64,000 bases of DNA from Bolinopsis microptera (taxonomy: Eukaryota; Ctenophora; Tentaculata; Lobata; Bolinopsidae): the NCBI RefSeq assembly GCF_026151205.1, contig NC_087074.1, forward strand, positions 2,604,001-2,668,000, given 5' to 3'. Every line of letters starts with the position of its first letter. The stretch's first letter is position 1. The position numbers and the translations under genes were made by a program. The notes below the pieces were generated by a model that was not told the DNA's origin, did not search any database, and saw nothing but the letters and a program-made list of their open reading frames with translations. This document shows, piece by piece, positions 24,620 through 35,699 of this stretch.

Positions 24620-24980
24620 TTTATAGCCTATTTCCTGAGAATATTGATTGCAATCTAGTATGTTTAGAGAACTTGGGGGGGGGGGGGGGGGGGGGGGGTG
24701 TAACCCAAAAAAACCCAAAAAAACCCAATTCCAGTATTACCTTTTTCAGGGTAGGAGTTGGGTTTTTTTGGGTTTTTTACAAATTTTTCATTTGAAGGAA
24801 ATAAAATCATGTACGGCACCTAGGCACCTAGCAAAACAATTATCAGTACAACATCACTGTTGTGGTTCATCACTACAACATCACAATAGATATAATCGCA
24901 AATTGAGTTAGTAGGGACGCAACTCACTGATGACCCCAACCCTGACCACAACCGGTACGAGAGGAATAAAGCCTTTCTTC

Positions 24981-25922
24981 TCACCTACACGATCTCTGTT
25001 TCCGTTTTCCTGATCTTCCTCTTAACATGAAACCATGCTCTATCTCCAACTGAAAGAATCTTGCAGTTACCATCAGCTGCATGATCACATGTGATATTAA
25101 GTGATATCTTCGCTTGTGTATGGCCCTGGAGTCGCTAAAATCTTGACTGGGATGGCATTCGATCTCGCCCTCCATTGAGGCAAACCTCAACAGCCGTATC
25201 ATGATGCAGAGCATCACCATACACAGTTACTTGATTTTCGCCCATTCCTCTGATGAGTCAATATCCTCCACTTCCTCTTCTTCATCATCTGTTTCCGCTT
25301 CGTCACTCTCTGCTCCGTCAGAAGATGGTTGGAAAGCCTCCCCTTCAAAGTTACAGTGTTCTTGAAGGAGTTCTCTACCCCTTGAGACTCCCTTCTTCAT
25401 AGCTTGTAACAATCTTGGGATTGAAGTATCTTTACCTGGCCTCTATATAGTTTCTCTGCTTTCGGATGCGGTATAACAAGCTTGTTGCGAGAGTGGGCAA
25501 CTGTTACGGGGATCAAACTTTTGCCGAGTGCATCAAGCTCGAGGGAACGGTTTGATTCGCCCATGCCAACCAACATATCCTAAGAACACAGATTAGTTCT
25601 AATGCCTGTATGGAGGCCTGTGCGCAGGAAAGCATAAAGTTTGCTCGCAGGCATCGGATGTAAACAGCCAGGGCATAAAGTGTTGATAACTGTTGTCAGC
25701 TGTTACACTGAGAATGTACAGCATCAGACCCTCGACTGTAATAATCGCATCATCAAAATTTTTACAAGTAGGCAGGTGGTCTTTCAATGGTTGTGTGAAG
25801 CTTAGGTGGCCCAAGGCATCACCGCTGGATAGAAAGATAGAAGCTGGGTGGAAGCCCTGGTCTGATGTGAGGCTCCCAGAACTTTGAAAAGGGGTATCCT
25901 GCTGGTGCCCTCTTCCAGACAC
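24981..25922 (-). pseudogene. decayed gene of unknown family inside the poly-G element
   Basis: Reading right to left on the minus strand, adjoining frames join into one plausible protein with a few frame breaks: SDQGFHPASIFLSSGD, then LTICK-like and MPWLFTSDACEQT, then MGESNRSLELDALGK, VAHSRNKLVIPHPKAE, LLQAMKKGVSRGRELLQEH, an acidic stretch (DEAETDDEEEEVED), VYGDALHHDTAVEVCLNGGRD and a basic end. Codon-level composition looks protein-like rather than random. I do not recognise the family. The pattern fits an accessory protein of a cnidarian transposon, which is inference. At its right end it abuts the start of the plus-strand LINE remnant. Confidence 0.4.
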
Positions 25923-25929
25923 TCATCGG

Positions 25930-27192
25930 ACAGCTACCTCCGCGTGGTGAAGACTGGATACTGGACAGGGGGTCCGCTGTCCAGGCCAAAGGCAGGACGG
26001 TCGACGGGAGACATTGAGCCCCGGAAGTTCAATAATTTGATCTATTGGTCTACAAGAGGCTTTGAGACTCGTAAATCTTTACTGTGGATTGCACAGTAGC
26101 TAAAGAGGTGTTGGCTGTTACCCTGTTCAACCTAGTCTACTATGACCCAGCTAGACTGGACCACACTCTGGTAGTCAGGATACAGCTCCCTATGCCCGGG
26201 GTACCGGGTAACGAGGTAGTCAGGGGAAGGGTTAGTCCCCGCTAAACTATTTTCTCGAAGCAAGCTGCACATCCTTGCCCTGCAAGAATCAAACATCGGG
26301 TAGTGCATGCTCATTGCTGAGAATACCAGAATAGAAAAGATGAACAAAGGGATTCATCCAGTGATCTCATCTGCGTGGAGAAACGCAGCTGGCGCTTCTA
26401 ATGGGAGAGTAGGAATCATCTTGACGAGGACAGCATATGAGGCTATAAAGTTATAAAATCTTACAGCGCAAGGATCCTCACCATGTCTCTTAATGGAAAG
26501 CCCAGGCTCACTGTCATCACATGCTACAGTCCTACAGAAGCCTCATCTGATGAGGAGGCAGGAAATATCTTTTGTCTAAAACCAAGCATCTTACAATTAA
26601 TTTAGTAGGAGAGGAGCCACACACAATAATTTCTAAGGACGGACATGCATTAGAAGAAGTTGAGGATTTTAGTACAACGGAGCACGACTTTAGGTTACGA
26701 AAGGCCAAGGCATGGGCTGCCTACCACAAAATGTAGGCTATATGGAGGTCCAATTTGCGCCGAGATTTAAAGATCCGTCTGTTCAAGCTACGGTTGAATC
26801 AATCTTCCTTTATGGAACGAAAACGTGGACAATAACAGAATCTTTGAAGAAAAGAATAGACGGATGTGACAGTAGAATGCTTCGGATGGCCCTAAACGTG
26901 GACTGGAGAGGACATCGCACCAACAAGGAGGTCTTTGGATCACTCCCAAGAGTTATTTCGAAGATACAGGCCAGAAGAATGAGGTTGGCTGGGCACATCC
27001 AGCGACATGATGACCTGGCAGCACACCAACTTCTCCTTTGGGAGCCTAGGGAGGGGTAGACCACCGCTCACCTTCGTCGATAACCTAACAAGTGACACTG
27101 GACTCAAGAACACTGGGGAGATTAAGGAGCTTATGGCGGACAGAAAGCTTTGGAGACACATCATCGAGACTCGGACTCTGAAGCCGCCTTAA
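25930..27192 (+). mobile_element. LINE remnant: endonuclease start and C-terminal tail, RT deleted
   Basis: Near 25975-26090 the frame RSTGDIEPRKFNNLIYWSTRG is the typical opening of an APE-type endonuclease. At 26380-26570 GRVGIILTRTAYE and SLNGKPRLTVITCYSPTEAS are its middle part. From about 26712 the sequence jumps to the tail (YGTKTWTITESLKKRIDG, RMLRMALNVDWR, RRMRLAGHIQRHDD, WEPREG) and ends TFVDNLTSDTGLKN...KLWRHIIETR. The reverse transcriptase in between is deleted, and frameshifts are scattered through the rest. Confidence 0.8.
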
Positions 27193-27782
27193 GTCAAGTA
27201 ATTTAAGTCATGTGCTTTGACTTGCCCTTGACCTTCGTCATAGCCTCCTTCCATGACAGGAGAACACATTTGCCACATTTGGCACATTTCCACTTTGTGC
27301 ATTCATATGGATTATATCTCGATGAACGAGACATCCTGTTTGCTATCGTGATAACATACTATCAATATAAACACACTTATATACTATGTAAACTATCTAG
27401 ATTAAGTTAAGACATGAGAACAACACGTAGGTAAGACTCAGTGGGAAATAATTCACATTCAATACAATTAATGAAATGGCTAGAATTTTGTTTAAATTTG
27501 TTTAAAAAACCCAAAAAAAACCCAAAAAAACCCAATCCCAGTATTACCTTTTCTTGGGTAGGAGTTGGGTTTTTTTGGGTTACACCCCCCCCCCCCCCCC
27601 CCCCCCCCAACTTGTCATAATATACAATCAAATAGACAATAGACATGGGAAGAAAATATAGTATAGTACACTCAGCTTCAGTGTATTTAATTTGGGGGGG
27701 GGGGGGGGGGGGGGGTGTCATGTCCGTCTATGTCCGCCTATGTCCTGTCCTTTTTGGATTCTATGAGACAACAGACGTGTTT

Positions 27783-27972
27783 TTTGGGACATTGGCGGAC
27801 ACGGACGGACATTGGCGGACTCGGACGGACATTGGCGGACTCGGACGGACATTGGCGGACTCGGACGGACATTGCCGGACTTGGACGGACATTGGCGGAC
27901 TCGGACGGACATTGGCGGACTTGGATGGACATTGGTGGACATTAGCGGACATTGGTGGACATTAGCGGACAA
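27783..27972. repeat. 20-bp minisatellite GGACATTGGCGGACTCGGAC
   Basis: About eight tandem copies of the 20-bp unit, with small variants towards the right end (GGTGGACATTAGCGGACATT). It gives long open frames on both strands, which are artefacts of the 20-bp period. Confidence 0.92.
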
Positions 27973-29550
27973 ACATTTTGAGGACTGAAGAGTACTGAAG
28001 AGTACTGAAGAGTACTGAGGAGGATGGCTGAGAAGGATGGCTGAGGAGGATGGCTGAGGAGGATGACTGAAGCGGATGACTGAGGAGGATGACTGAAGAG
28101 GATGACTGAAGAGGATGACTGGGGAGGATGACTGAGAGGGAGGAGAAGGATCAGGAAGACCCAGGAGGAGGAGGACCCAGAAGGAGGACTGAGGAGGATG
28201 ACTGAGGAGGACTGAGAAGGAGGAGGACTGAGAAGGAGGAGGACTGAGGAGGATGGCTGAGGAAGACGGCTGAGGAGGATGACTGAGAGGGAGGAGGAGG
28301 AGGAAGAGGAGGAAGAGGACTGAGGGGGAGGAGGAGAAGGACTGAGGAGGAGAAGGAGGACCCAGGAGGAGGAGGACCCAGGAGGAGGAGGACCCAGGAG
28401 GAGGAGGACCCAGGAGGAGGAGGACCCAGGAGGAGGACCCAGGAAAAGGCCCCAGGAGGAGGAGAACTGTTGAGGACTGATGAGGAGGACTGAGGACGAG
28501 GAGGAGGAGTAGGAGGAGGACTGAGGAGGGGAGGAGGAAGAGTAGGAGGAGGACTGAGGAGGGGAAGAGGAAGAGGACTGGGGAGGATCAGGAAGACCCA
28601 GGAGGACCCATGAGGAGGAGGAGGAGGACCCAGGAGGAGGAGGAGGACTGAGGAGGACTGAGGAGGAGGACTGACGATGACTGAGAAGGAGGAGGACTGA
28701 GGAGTACTGAGGAGGATGGCTGAGGAGGATGGCTGGGGAGGATGGCTGAGGAGGATGACTGAGGAGGATGACTGAGAGGGAGGAGGAGGAGGACTCAGGA
28801 GGAGGACTCAGAAGGAAGAGGAGGAGGACTCAGGAGGAGGACTCAGGAGGAGGACTCAGGAGGAGGACTTAGGAGGAAGACTTAGGAGAAATGAGAAGGA
28901 GGACTGAGGAGAACTGAGAAGGAGGAGGAGGAGGAGGACTGAATAGGAGGAGGAGAAGGAGGGGGACTGGGAGAGGACTGGGGAGGAGGAGGACTGATGA
29001 GAAGGATGAGGAGGAGGACCCAGGAGGACTGAGGACCGAGGAGGAAGAGGATAAGGATGAAGAGGAGGAGGACCCAGGAGGAGGAGGACTGAGGATGAGG
29101 ACTGAGGAGGACTGAGGAGGATGGCTGAGGAGGATGACTGAGAGGGAAGAGGAGGAGGAGGAGGAGGAGGAGGACTCAGGAGGAGGAGGAGGACTGAGGA
29201 GGACTAGGAAGGAGGAGGAGGAGGAGGACTGAATAGGAGGAGGAGGAGGGGGACTGGGGGAGGACTGAGGAGGAGGATGGAGGACTGAGGAGAAGGATGA
29301 GGAGGAGGACTGAGGAGGACTGAGGAGGAAGAGGAGGAGGATGAAGAGGAGGAGGAGGACCCAGGAGGAGGACCCAGGAGGAGGACTCAGGAGGAGGAGG
29401 AGGACTGGGGAGGAGAAGGACTGTCGAGGACTGATGAGGAGGACTGAGGACGAGAAGGAGGAGTAGGAGGAGGACTGAGGAGGGGAGGAGGAAGAGGACT
29501 GAGGAAAATCAGGAAGACCCAGGGGGAGGAGGAAGAGTAGGAGGAGGAAG
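27973..29550. repeat. 1.6-kb purine-rich low-complexity tract (GGA/GAGGACTGA)
   Basis: The plus strand is nearly all A and G with scattered CT from the units GGACTGAGGA, GGACCCAGGA and GATGACTGAGGA. Long Ser/Pro-rich frames on the minus strand come from this composition. Mirror-symmetric purine tracts of this kind can form triplex (H-) DNA; whether this one does is not shown by sequence. Confidence 0.92.
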
Positions 29551-29838
29551 CATCTAAATGTTATTTCCATTTTTGTCCGTTTTTGTCCATTTTTGTCCGC
29601 TCTATTTTTTGTCCGTTTTGAAAATATAGGGTACCGAACGGACAAAAAACATGATCCCCCATAACAGCAAAAATTGAACATTTTATTTAGCAATTTAGGT
29701 GTCCATTGATGTCCGCCTATGTCCGCCTATGCATATGTCCGTCTATGTCCGCCTATGTCCGTCTATGTCCGCCTATGTCCGCCTATGTCCTGTCCTTTTT
29801 GGATTCTATGAGACAAGCGGACATAGACGGACGTGACA

Positions 29839-29870
<32 letters not shown>

Positions 29871-30378
29871 ATAACAGGTAGAATTCGGTGACATTTTTTC
29901 GGTCCCAATTTGGACCATTTTACGGTCTTTAATTTATGAGGCAACTTTAATTTTTCCATTTTGAAGCCTATTTTAATTTAAAGACTTTGCCTTTATAAAA
30001 ATCGCGTCTTATAAAAACAAACTGAGTGTACTGTACAGTATACAACAGTGATGTCCCTCCTAATAATTGTTCTAATGAGGTGTTGGTACTTGAACAAGAA
30101 GTAGGAAACAATAAACTTCTAGGACAAAGATTAAGGAATCCAGAGGCTTAACAAACATGAAAACAGAAATTGTTGGAACCTTTTTGTCTTGTGGTGTCAA
30201 AAAGAGCGGCGTTGTATGGAATACATTGTAAATTTTAAGCAGAACTTCATGTAACTGACCTAACTTTAAATTCGAATTTATTAAAACGAAATTTACTTTT
30301 ATTTAAAGATAAAATGTAACACAGAATATAACAGTAAAATGAAAATAAGAATAAAAATTCCAAGCTGAAGACTAGATT

Positions 30379-30879
30379 TATATCATCTTTATCTGCTTCA
30401 CATCTGCGGGCAGAATTCTAGGACTAACCACATTAGAAGCGCTGTGGGATTCAATTTCATGTTTCACAATACGTATGGCCAATAAAATATAGCTGATCAG
30501 TGATCAAATATGTTCATAAATAAGTCCCTTATTCCCCGTATCTGTGAGGGTTGTGTTGCAGGTTCTGCACTCTAGGTAAACAAACACCTCTTTCATACAT
30601 ACTGCGAGCTAACCAAAATACAACAATTCCAACACCGATACTAATTACTGTATTCCTTGACTTCATGGTTTGAGTTCCATTATCTGCTATGTAATTTCTA
30701 GTCAGTCTTAAAGCAAGAAATGAAGATACAGAAGACACTAAAGTTCTTTCATACAAACATCGAAGATTGGGATTAGTTTCCTCAGTATCCTGAGATGTGT
30801 TATTTTGGGAATCGACACCTACATTTGCAGCTGAAGGTTTGATAGTTTCGTTTTTCAATCCATGTTCTTTAACATCCAT
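30379..30879 (-). pseudogene. OCIAD1-like single-exon pseudogene
   Basis: The first 116 codons from ATG at 30879 align with OCIAD1 at 24619: NLRCLYERTLVSS, FLALRLTRNYIADNGTQTMKS, then SMYERGVCLPRVQNL. After a stop at 30529 the similarity resumes in another frame and decays (ESHSASNVVSPRILPADVK against SQSASDMVYPSSVPTEVK), ending near 30379. Both copies lack introns in this region, so duplication by RNA or by DNA are both possible. The body is diverged, which argues against a very recent copy. A short OCIA-domain protein of 116 residues cannot be ruled out. Confidence 0.7.
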
Positions 30880-31169
30880 TTTAAAGACTATTTCTAAAAA
30901 TATTGTAACACGTAATGAAGAAAATTTGTATGGGTGGAAATTGTTACAGTAAGAAAAGCCATTTTTCTGCTACAGGTTTGGCGACCTAACAAATCATTGG
31001 ACACAATAGTATGATATATGTAAGGATCTGGGATCCCCATCGAAATACAAATGAGGCCTGATCAGTCAAATTCCTGATGTTTGAAAAAGCTTAATAAGGC
31101 TTTGCAACAGCTGCCACAACCTTAACAGGGGCCAATAACAAACCCCCTTGTACCAATATAAGACTGGTA

Positions 31170-33330
31170 TTGAGTGCAAATGCAGCTCCTGCACAAGCAT
31201 GGGCCCTTAAAAATGTTGAATGTTTATTATTATTTAAGCTAAATTCCTATGGTATTAGGGGCACAGCACTAACTTTACTAAAAAGCTACTTGACTAACAG
31301 AAAGCAGTATGTGATGTATAACGATGTACCATCAGAAACAATGGATGTGGAATTCGGGGTTCCTCAAGGATCAATTCTAGGGCCATTACTCTTCCTACTG
31401 TATATGAACGATATAGTTAACTGTTTTTCAGACAGTGAAGTGAAATTTGTACTTTATGCTGATGACACTAATATCTTCATATCAGGACCATCTAGAGAAG
31501 CAACATACAAAAAAGCCAACTTAGTGCTTAAACATGTCTCGATTTATATGAAATGTAATCTACTTCATATCAACATGTCAAAATGCTGCTACATCCATTT
31601 TAAACCTGCCTCTGAATATGATGACACTTGTGCACGGACTAGACCATTTGCCACCCTGCTAGATGAATCTAGATCAATATTCATATTGACTAGGTATTGA
31701 GGTTTAATGATGATATGGAATTTGAATTCTATATAAATTTACACTATGTGGTTGGGGCATTTTGCATAGTAAATATGGTTACTACTCATATATATCATAT
31801 TATTTGATTGGTATTCGATTTCTGATTATTTCTCTAGGAATATGATTATTATATCTCAATTTGGCTTTAGGTAGGGTGCCCCGCTAAAAGAACTGGATTC
31901 TTCCAGGAAGCATCCCGTGCACAGAGCTTGGTCTACATATATATTAAATTATTAACCATTCATTCTGTATGTGCACGAAAATTTATTTCAATTCATCAAT
32001 GGTAAGGTTATCACTAAAGTCAAGGATACCAAATTCTTAGGTGTTGTTATAGATAGTAAGCTAAACTGGACTGCCCACATGCACTACATCCGTAAAAAAC
32101 TGAGGTCCATGACTGGTGCAATCTGTAGAATTCGGCACTCGATACCTGCTGAACTATATTTAAAAATATATAATGCTCTATTTGAATCACATCTAATTTA
32201 TGGTATAAGTGTTTGGGGAGTTGTCCTCAAAGAACGGTCAAATGATAGTCTTTTTATCACACAGAAGCACTGTATAAGAATCCTTTTTGGTGATCTCGAC
32301 TCATATCTAGATAAACAATCAACATGTGCAAGAACTAGACCATATGGCATGCAAATACTAGGCCATAAACATTTTGAAAAGGAGCATACGAAACCCATTT
32401 TTAATAGGTTAAAAATTCTTACGGCTCAAAACTTGTACAAATATCACTGTATTTTAGAATTCTCTAAGATTATCAAGTACCACTGCCCATACTCCCTTTA
32501 TGAGGCTATCAACATTTCAAACCGTGCAACGAGTCTAACGGTTATTCTTCTAAATAAATCAAATACCTTTTTGTTTAATGCAGCCAAGCTTTGGAACACT
32601 GTTCATAAAAAAATTTTAACTTCAAGCAATTGTCTAGAAACTTCCATTAACTTGATAAAATTGAGAACGAAAGCACTATTAATACAATCACAGGCTGCTG
32701 ACTTAAAAGATACTTGGACTCCAAACAATTTTAAGTTACAGTAATTTAATCTAATTGCAGCGGTACATAATTTAAACTATTGCTATCATTATTGTACTAC
32801 AGACTGAAAATATCTAAGATCTATTTTGGGCGTTTTTAACAACTTGTAGTTGTAATTCTTAAATATTAGATATCCTAATTTATAACTTTTTAATCAGAGT
32901 GAATTAATAATTGATATTTGATAATTTATTTATTTGATAGTTTAGTCTGATATTGATATTAATATTGATTATATTGATATTGTTATTATTGAATGAAGCT
33001 AACTCCAGACATAAATAATACTACTTCTATTAACAAAGGGACTTGGAGTATAAACGACCAATTTTGCATAATTGTCTATCCAACCAAGAATTCAGGAGGC
33101 AAGGGTGGGTGCGTAAACTTTATGGTCTGCACTCTCAGATCCTGTATCACCCTGGATTCATTTCGACGTATTTTTGGTAAAAGTATACATATAATACTTT
33201 CTGGTCACTCTCTTGCTACTCCAAGTCCCCTAAGATATATGGTCTAAAGTTTACACTAGTTATATTTATAAAATATGTTTTTGTCTGCTTTAACTGATAC
33301 TAAATAAAATTGTTGTTTTCTTGAAATTGT
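31170..33330 (+). mobile_element. 5'-truncated LINE reverse transcriptase, split by an insertion
   Basis: The frame 31170-31700 encodes motif region LNSYGIRGTALTLLKSYL, FGVPQGSILGPLL and the catalytic YADD. After CARTRPF at about 31650 the frame runs into about 320 bases of foreign DNA and resumes at 31971 with KDTKFLGVVIDSKLNW and a C-terminal region to a stop at 32744. An AATAAA and a tandem duplication of TTGTTGTTTTCTTGA near 33310-33345 mark a probable 3' end. It is of the same family as the element at 37380. Confidence 0.82.
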
Positions 33331-33558
33331 TGTTTTCTTGATTTAAATTTGTATCCTTTCATTGATCCGATTTTCTTGCAAAAATCATAATTTTAAGTTA
33401 AAACAATAATTGTTTTTCTGAAATGATTCAGAATATACGTTGATACTAGCCAAGAATACATTCAAGGCCATCGTACTCGATCATTTTGTATACAACCCAA
33501 GTCCCGAATAAATTGTTCAGAGCAATATAATAAATGATGATAAATTTAAATCAGGAGA

Positions 33559-34823
33559 ATGGCACTTCAAGATGATTCTGAAATGACGCCCCGACAAAAT
33601 ACTCCGAGATGGACCAAACGAGACTACAAATTCCTTGTACTAGCGATGCTGATCAATTTTGGTGACGCGGTGGAAATGTATCTGCCTGGCGTGATCACAC
33701 AAAAAGTATCCTGTGATCTGGATGTCTCTTTTTTCCAGGAGGGGACTCTTTCTATCATCTTCTATGTCTTTATGGGTTTAGCTCTACTTGTTGCTGTTCC
33801 GTTGGCTAAGAAATTTGGGGAAAAAACCACTTTGCTTTGTTCAATGTACGGCTCCATCATTTTTACCATATTCTGCTCGTTGGTCCCAAACTAATATACT
33901 TTTCTACTTTCTAGAGCTTTTATAGGATTTGGCTGTGGGTTAAACTTAATAACGATTGGAGTATTTGGTGCTAAAAATATTTCTTCTTATGAGATTCTAC
34001 CAACATTTTCGTTCATCCATGAATGTATTGCATATACTTTCGGATGCGCATGGGCTCCGGTGCGCTGCTGGGTTGGCTTCTTCTTGAAACACTAGGCTGG
34101 CGGGAGTTTGTCCTCGTTACATCCATTCCTTTGTTCATCCCACCAATAATCATGCTACATTGTTTCATTGACGAAGAAGGCACAGCTACTGAATCAACGA
34201 GCCTGCTCAAAGATGATAATGGCTCTAAATCCGTTGAAAATTTTCCTGTGAGAGTTCTAAAGGCGAGCATTTTCGGGGGCTTTAGCTATTTCATAGGATA
34301 TGGAAGCATCATGCTTCTTCCATCACTTATCAGAAATTACAACCTAACATACGAATCCGTAGATGTCAATGAATGTAAGGAAATTGTACATGGAGATCAA
34401 TATATGATCCTTGCTGCGGTCAATGGCCTTGCAAATATCCTGGGACGGCCGATTGGATTTTTCCTTAGACCACACTTCAAGTTTATGCCTCTCCAAACCA
34501 CATTTATGCTTGGATTTGCTATATCTTACGGGATAATCCTAGCAAGACCTGGCTTACTTGTGCAATCCATAATGATGGGAATAGGGAAATTATGTTATTC
34601 CATGCAAGGGGCAGAACTAAGCATCCTGCATTACGATGTGGAGTATTATGGACTCTCAGGACTGTCTTTGGGTAGTACCCTTGTGATGGTGGGTAGTGTA
34701 GTAGGTACTGTGATAAGTACCTCTCTCCCCATTTTCATTGATCCTTATCATGCTGTTATAGTGGGCTTGATTGTTAGTTTTGTACAGGTCGGCGTGATTT
34801 GGTCATTCAGTGAACGGAGGTGA
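33559..34823 (+). pseudogene. intronless MFS transporter (SV2/SVOP-like), one stop and one frameshift
   Basis: About 420 codons encode a major facilitator superfamily protein. The start MALQDDSEM is followed by a soluble N-terminus, the first membrane segments, and the loop LAKKFGEKTTLL, the position of the conserved MFS GxxxDRxGR-type motif. At 33893 a TAA replaces a residue in the segment VPN-YTFLLSRAFIGFGCGLN, and near 34050 the frame shifts by one to GSGALLGWLLLETLGWREFV. The remainder is open to SFSERR. Family resemblance is to SV2-related transporters; substrate unknown. Lack of introns plus two lesions suggests a decayed retrocopy, but two sequence errors in a single-exon gene would look the same. 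Confidence 0.75.
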
Positions 34824-34900
34824 TCGAAGACTTGCAAATGGACTTGGAAGGGCCTAGATCTTCCATGTGGACTCGTTCATGAACATGTACTATTCAAGAT

Positions 34901-35176
<276 letters not shown>

Positions 35177-35699
35177 TCTAAGTTTAATTGTCTAATATAA
35201 TATGCATCCTTTCCCACTCCCTCCCATTCTCCCACTTATACAGTGTACACTGTTCAGTAGATGTGTTTGTGTAATGTTAGATATAGCTTTAGTATTGTTA
35301 GCATGATTTTTATGATATCTCATTCGTCTGTACAGTTCAATACTGGTGGTAAATAGAGCCATAAATGTTTTGAAACGTGTTTGTGACACGTGGTTTTGAT
35401 ACTGGAACTCGATAAGTCGCTACTGGAAGCTTAATGGTCAATGTCCGCCACGTGTTAAAATAAATATGGCACACCTTCTCATTACTCGTTTGATTATTAT
35501 TTTATTATCTTTTTTAGTTATTTTGACAAAGGAAAAACGGTCTTAAATTACTTTTTATGTTTGGATTGAGATGCAGTTTTTATGTTTGTGTTTAGTAGAC
35601 GAAAATTATGTCCGTATATTATAATATATCATTACAAGTTCTTACTAATTTGTTGGGTTCTCAACCGGAATTGATGAATATCATTAAGTACAGCTAGTT

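Larger units (their letters stand above)
24674..27609. mobile_element. 2.9-kb composite element with poly-G/poly-C and CCCAAAAAAA ends
   Basis: Left end: T, 24 G, then GTGTAACCCAAAAAAACCC repeats, an AGTATTACC core and GGGTTTTTTTGGG. Right end: the same core flanked by CCCAAAAAAACCC repeats, then GGGTTACACC and 24 C. The outermost parts are inverted copies, while the internal core is in the same orientation at both ends. The trinucleotide ACT flanks both sides (ACT/TGGGG and CCCCA/ACT), a possible 3-bp target duplication. Inside are a decayed minus-strand protein gene and a decayed plus-strand LINE. It could be one transposon with captured DNA, or two separate small elements. Confidence 0.55.
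27693..29867. mobile_element. 2.2-kb element with inverted GTCCG-rich ends and polypurine interior
   Basis: Left end: 22 G, then TGTCATGTCCGTCTATGTCC and the segment CTTTTTGGATTCTATGAGAC. Right end: the same GGATTCTATGAGAC segment in the same orientation, then GGACATAGACGGACGTGACA and 29 C. Thus the termini are inverted repeats, while an adjacent block is direct. Spaced TATGTCCGYC repeats (about 12-bp period) lie inside the right end and a 20-bp CGGAC/ATTGG minisatellite inside the left. The interior is mostly a purine tract. No transposase and no clear target duplication were found. Confidence 0.6.

Noticed and set aside
24620..24718. N-terminal extension of OCIAD1 with a poly-Pro stretch
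   Set aside because: The Pro codons are the reverse of the poly-G transposon end, so the start at 24619 is preferred.
27645..27972. Several overlapping 60-100-codon frames on both strands
   Set aside because: All follow from the 20-bp minisatellite, which keeps frames open on both strands.
27783..27972. CRISPR-like array of short repeats
   Set aside because: Repeats are contiguous 20-bp units with no unique spacers, in a eukaryotic genome.
28869..29693. 274-codon Ser/Pro-rich open frame on the minus strand
   Set aside because: It is the translation of the GGA-rich purine tract; no start context, splice sites or non-repetitive sequence apart from its edge.
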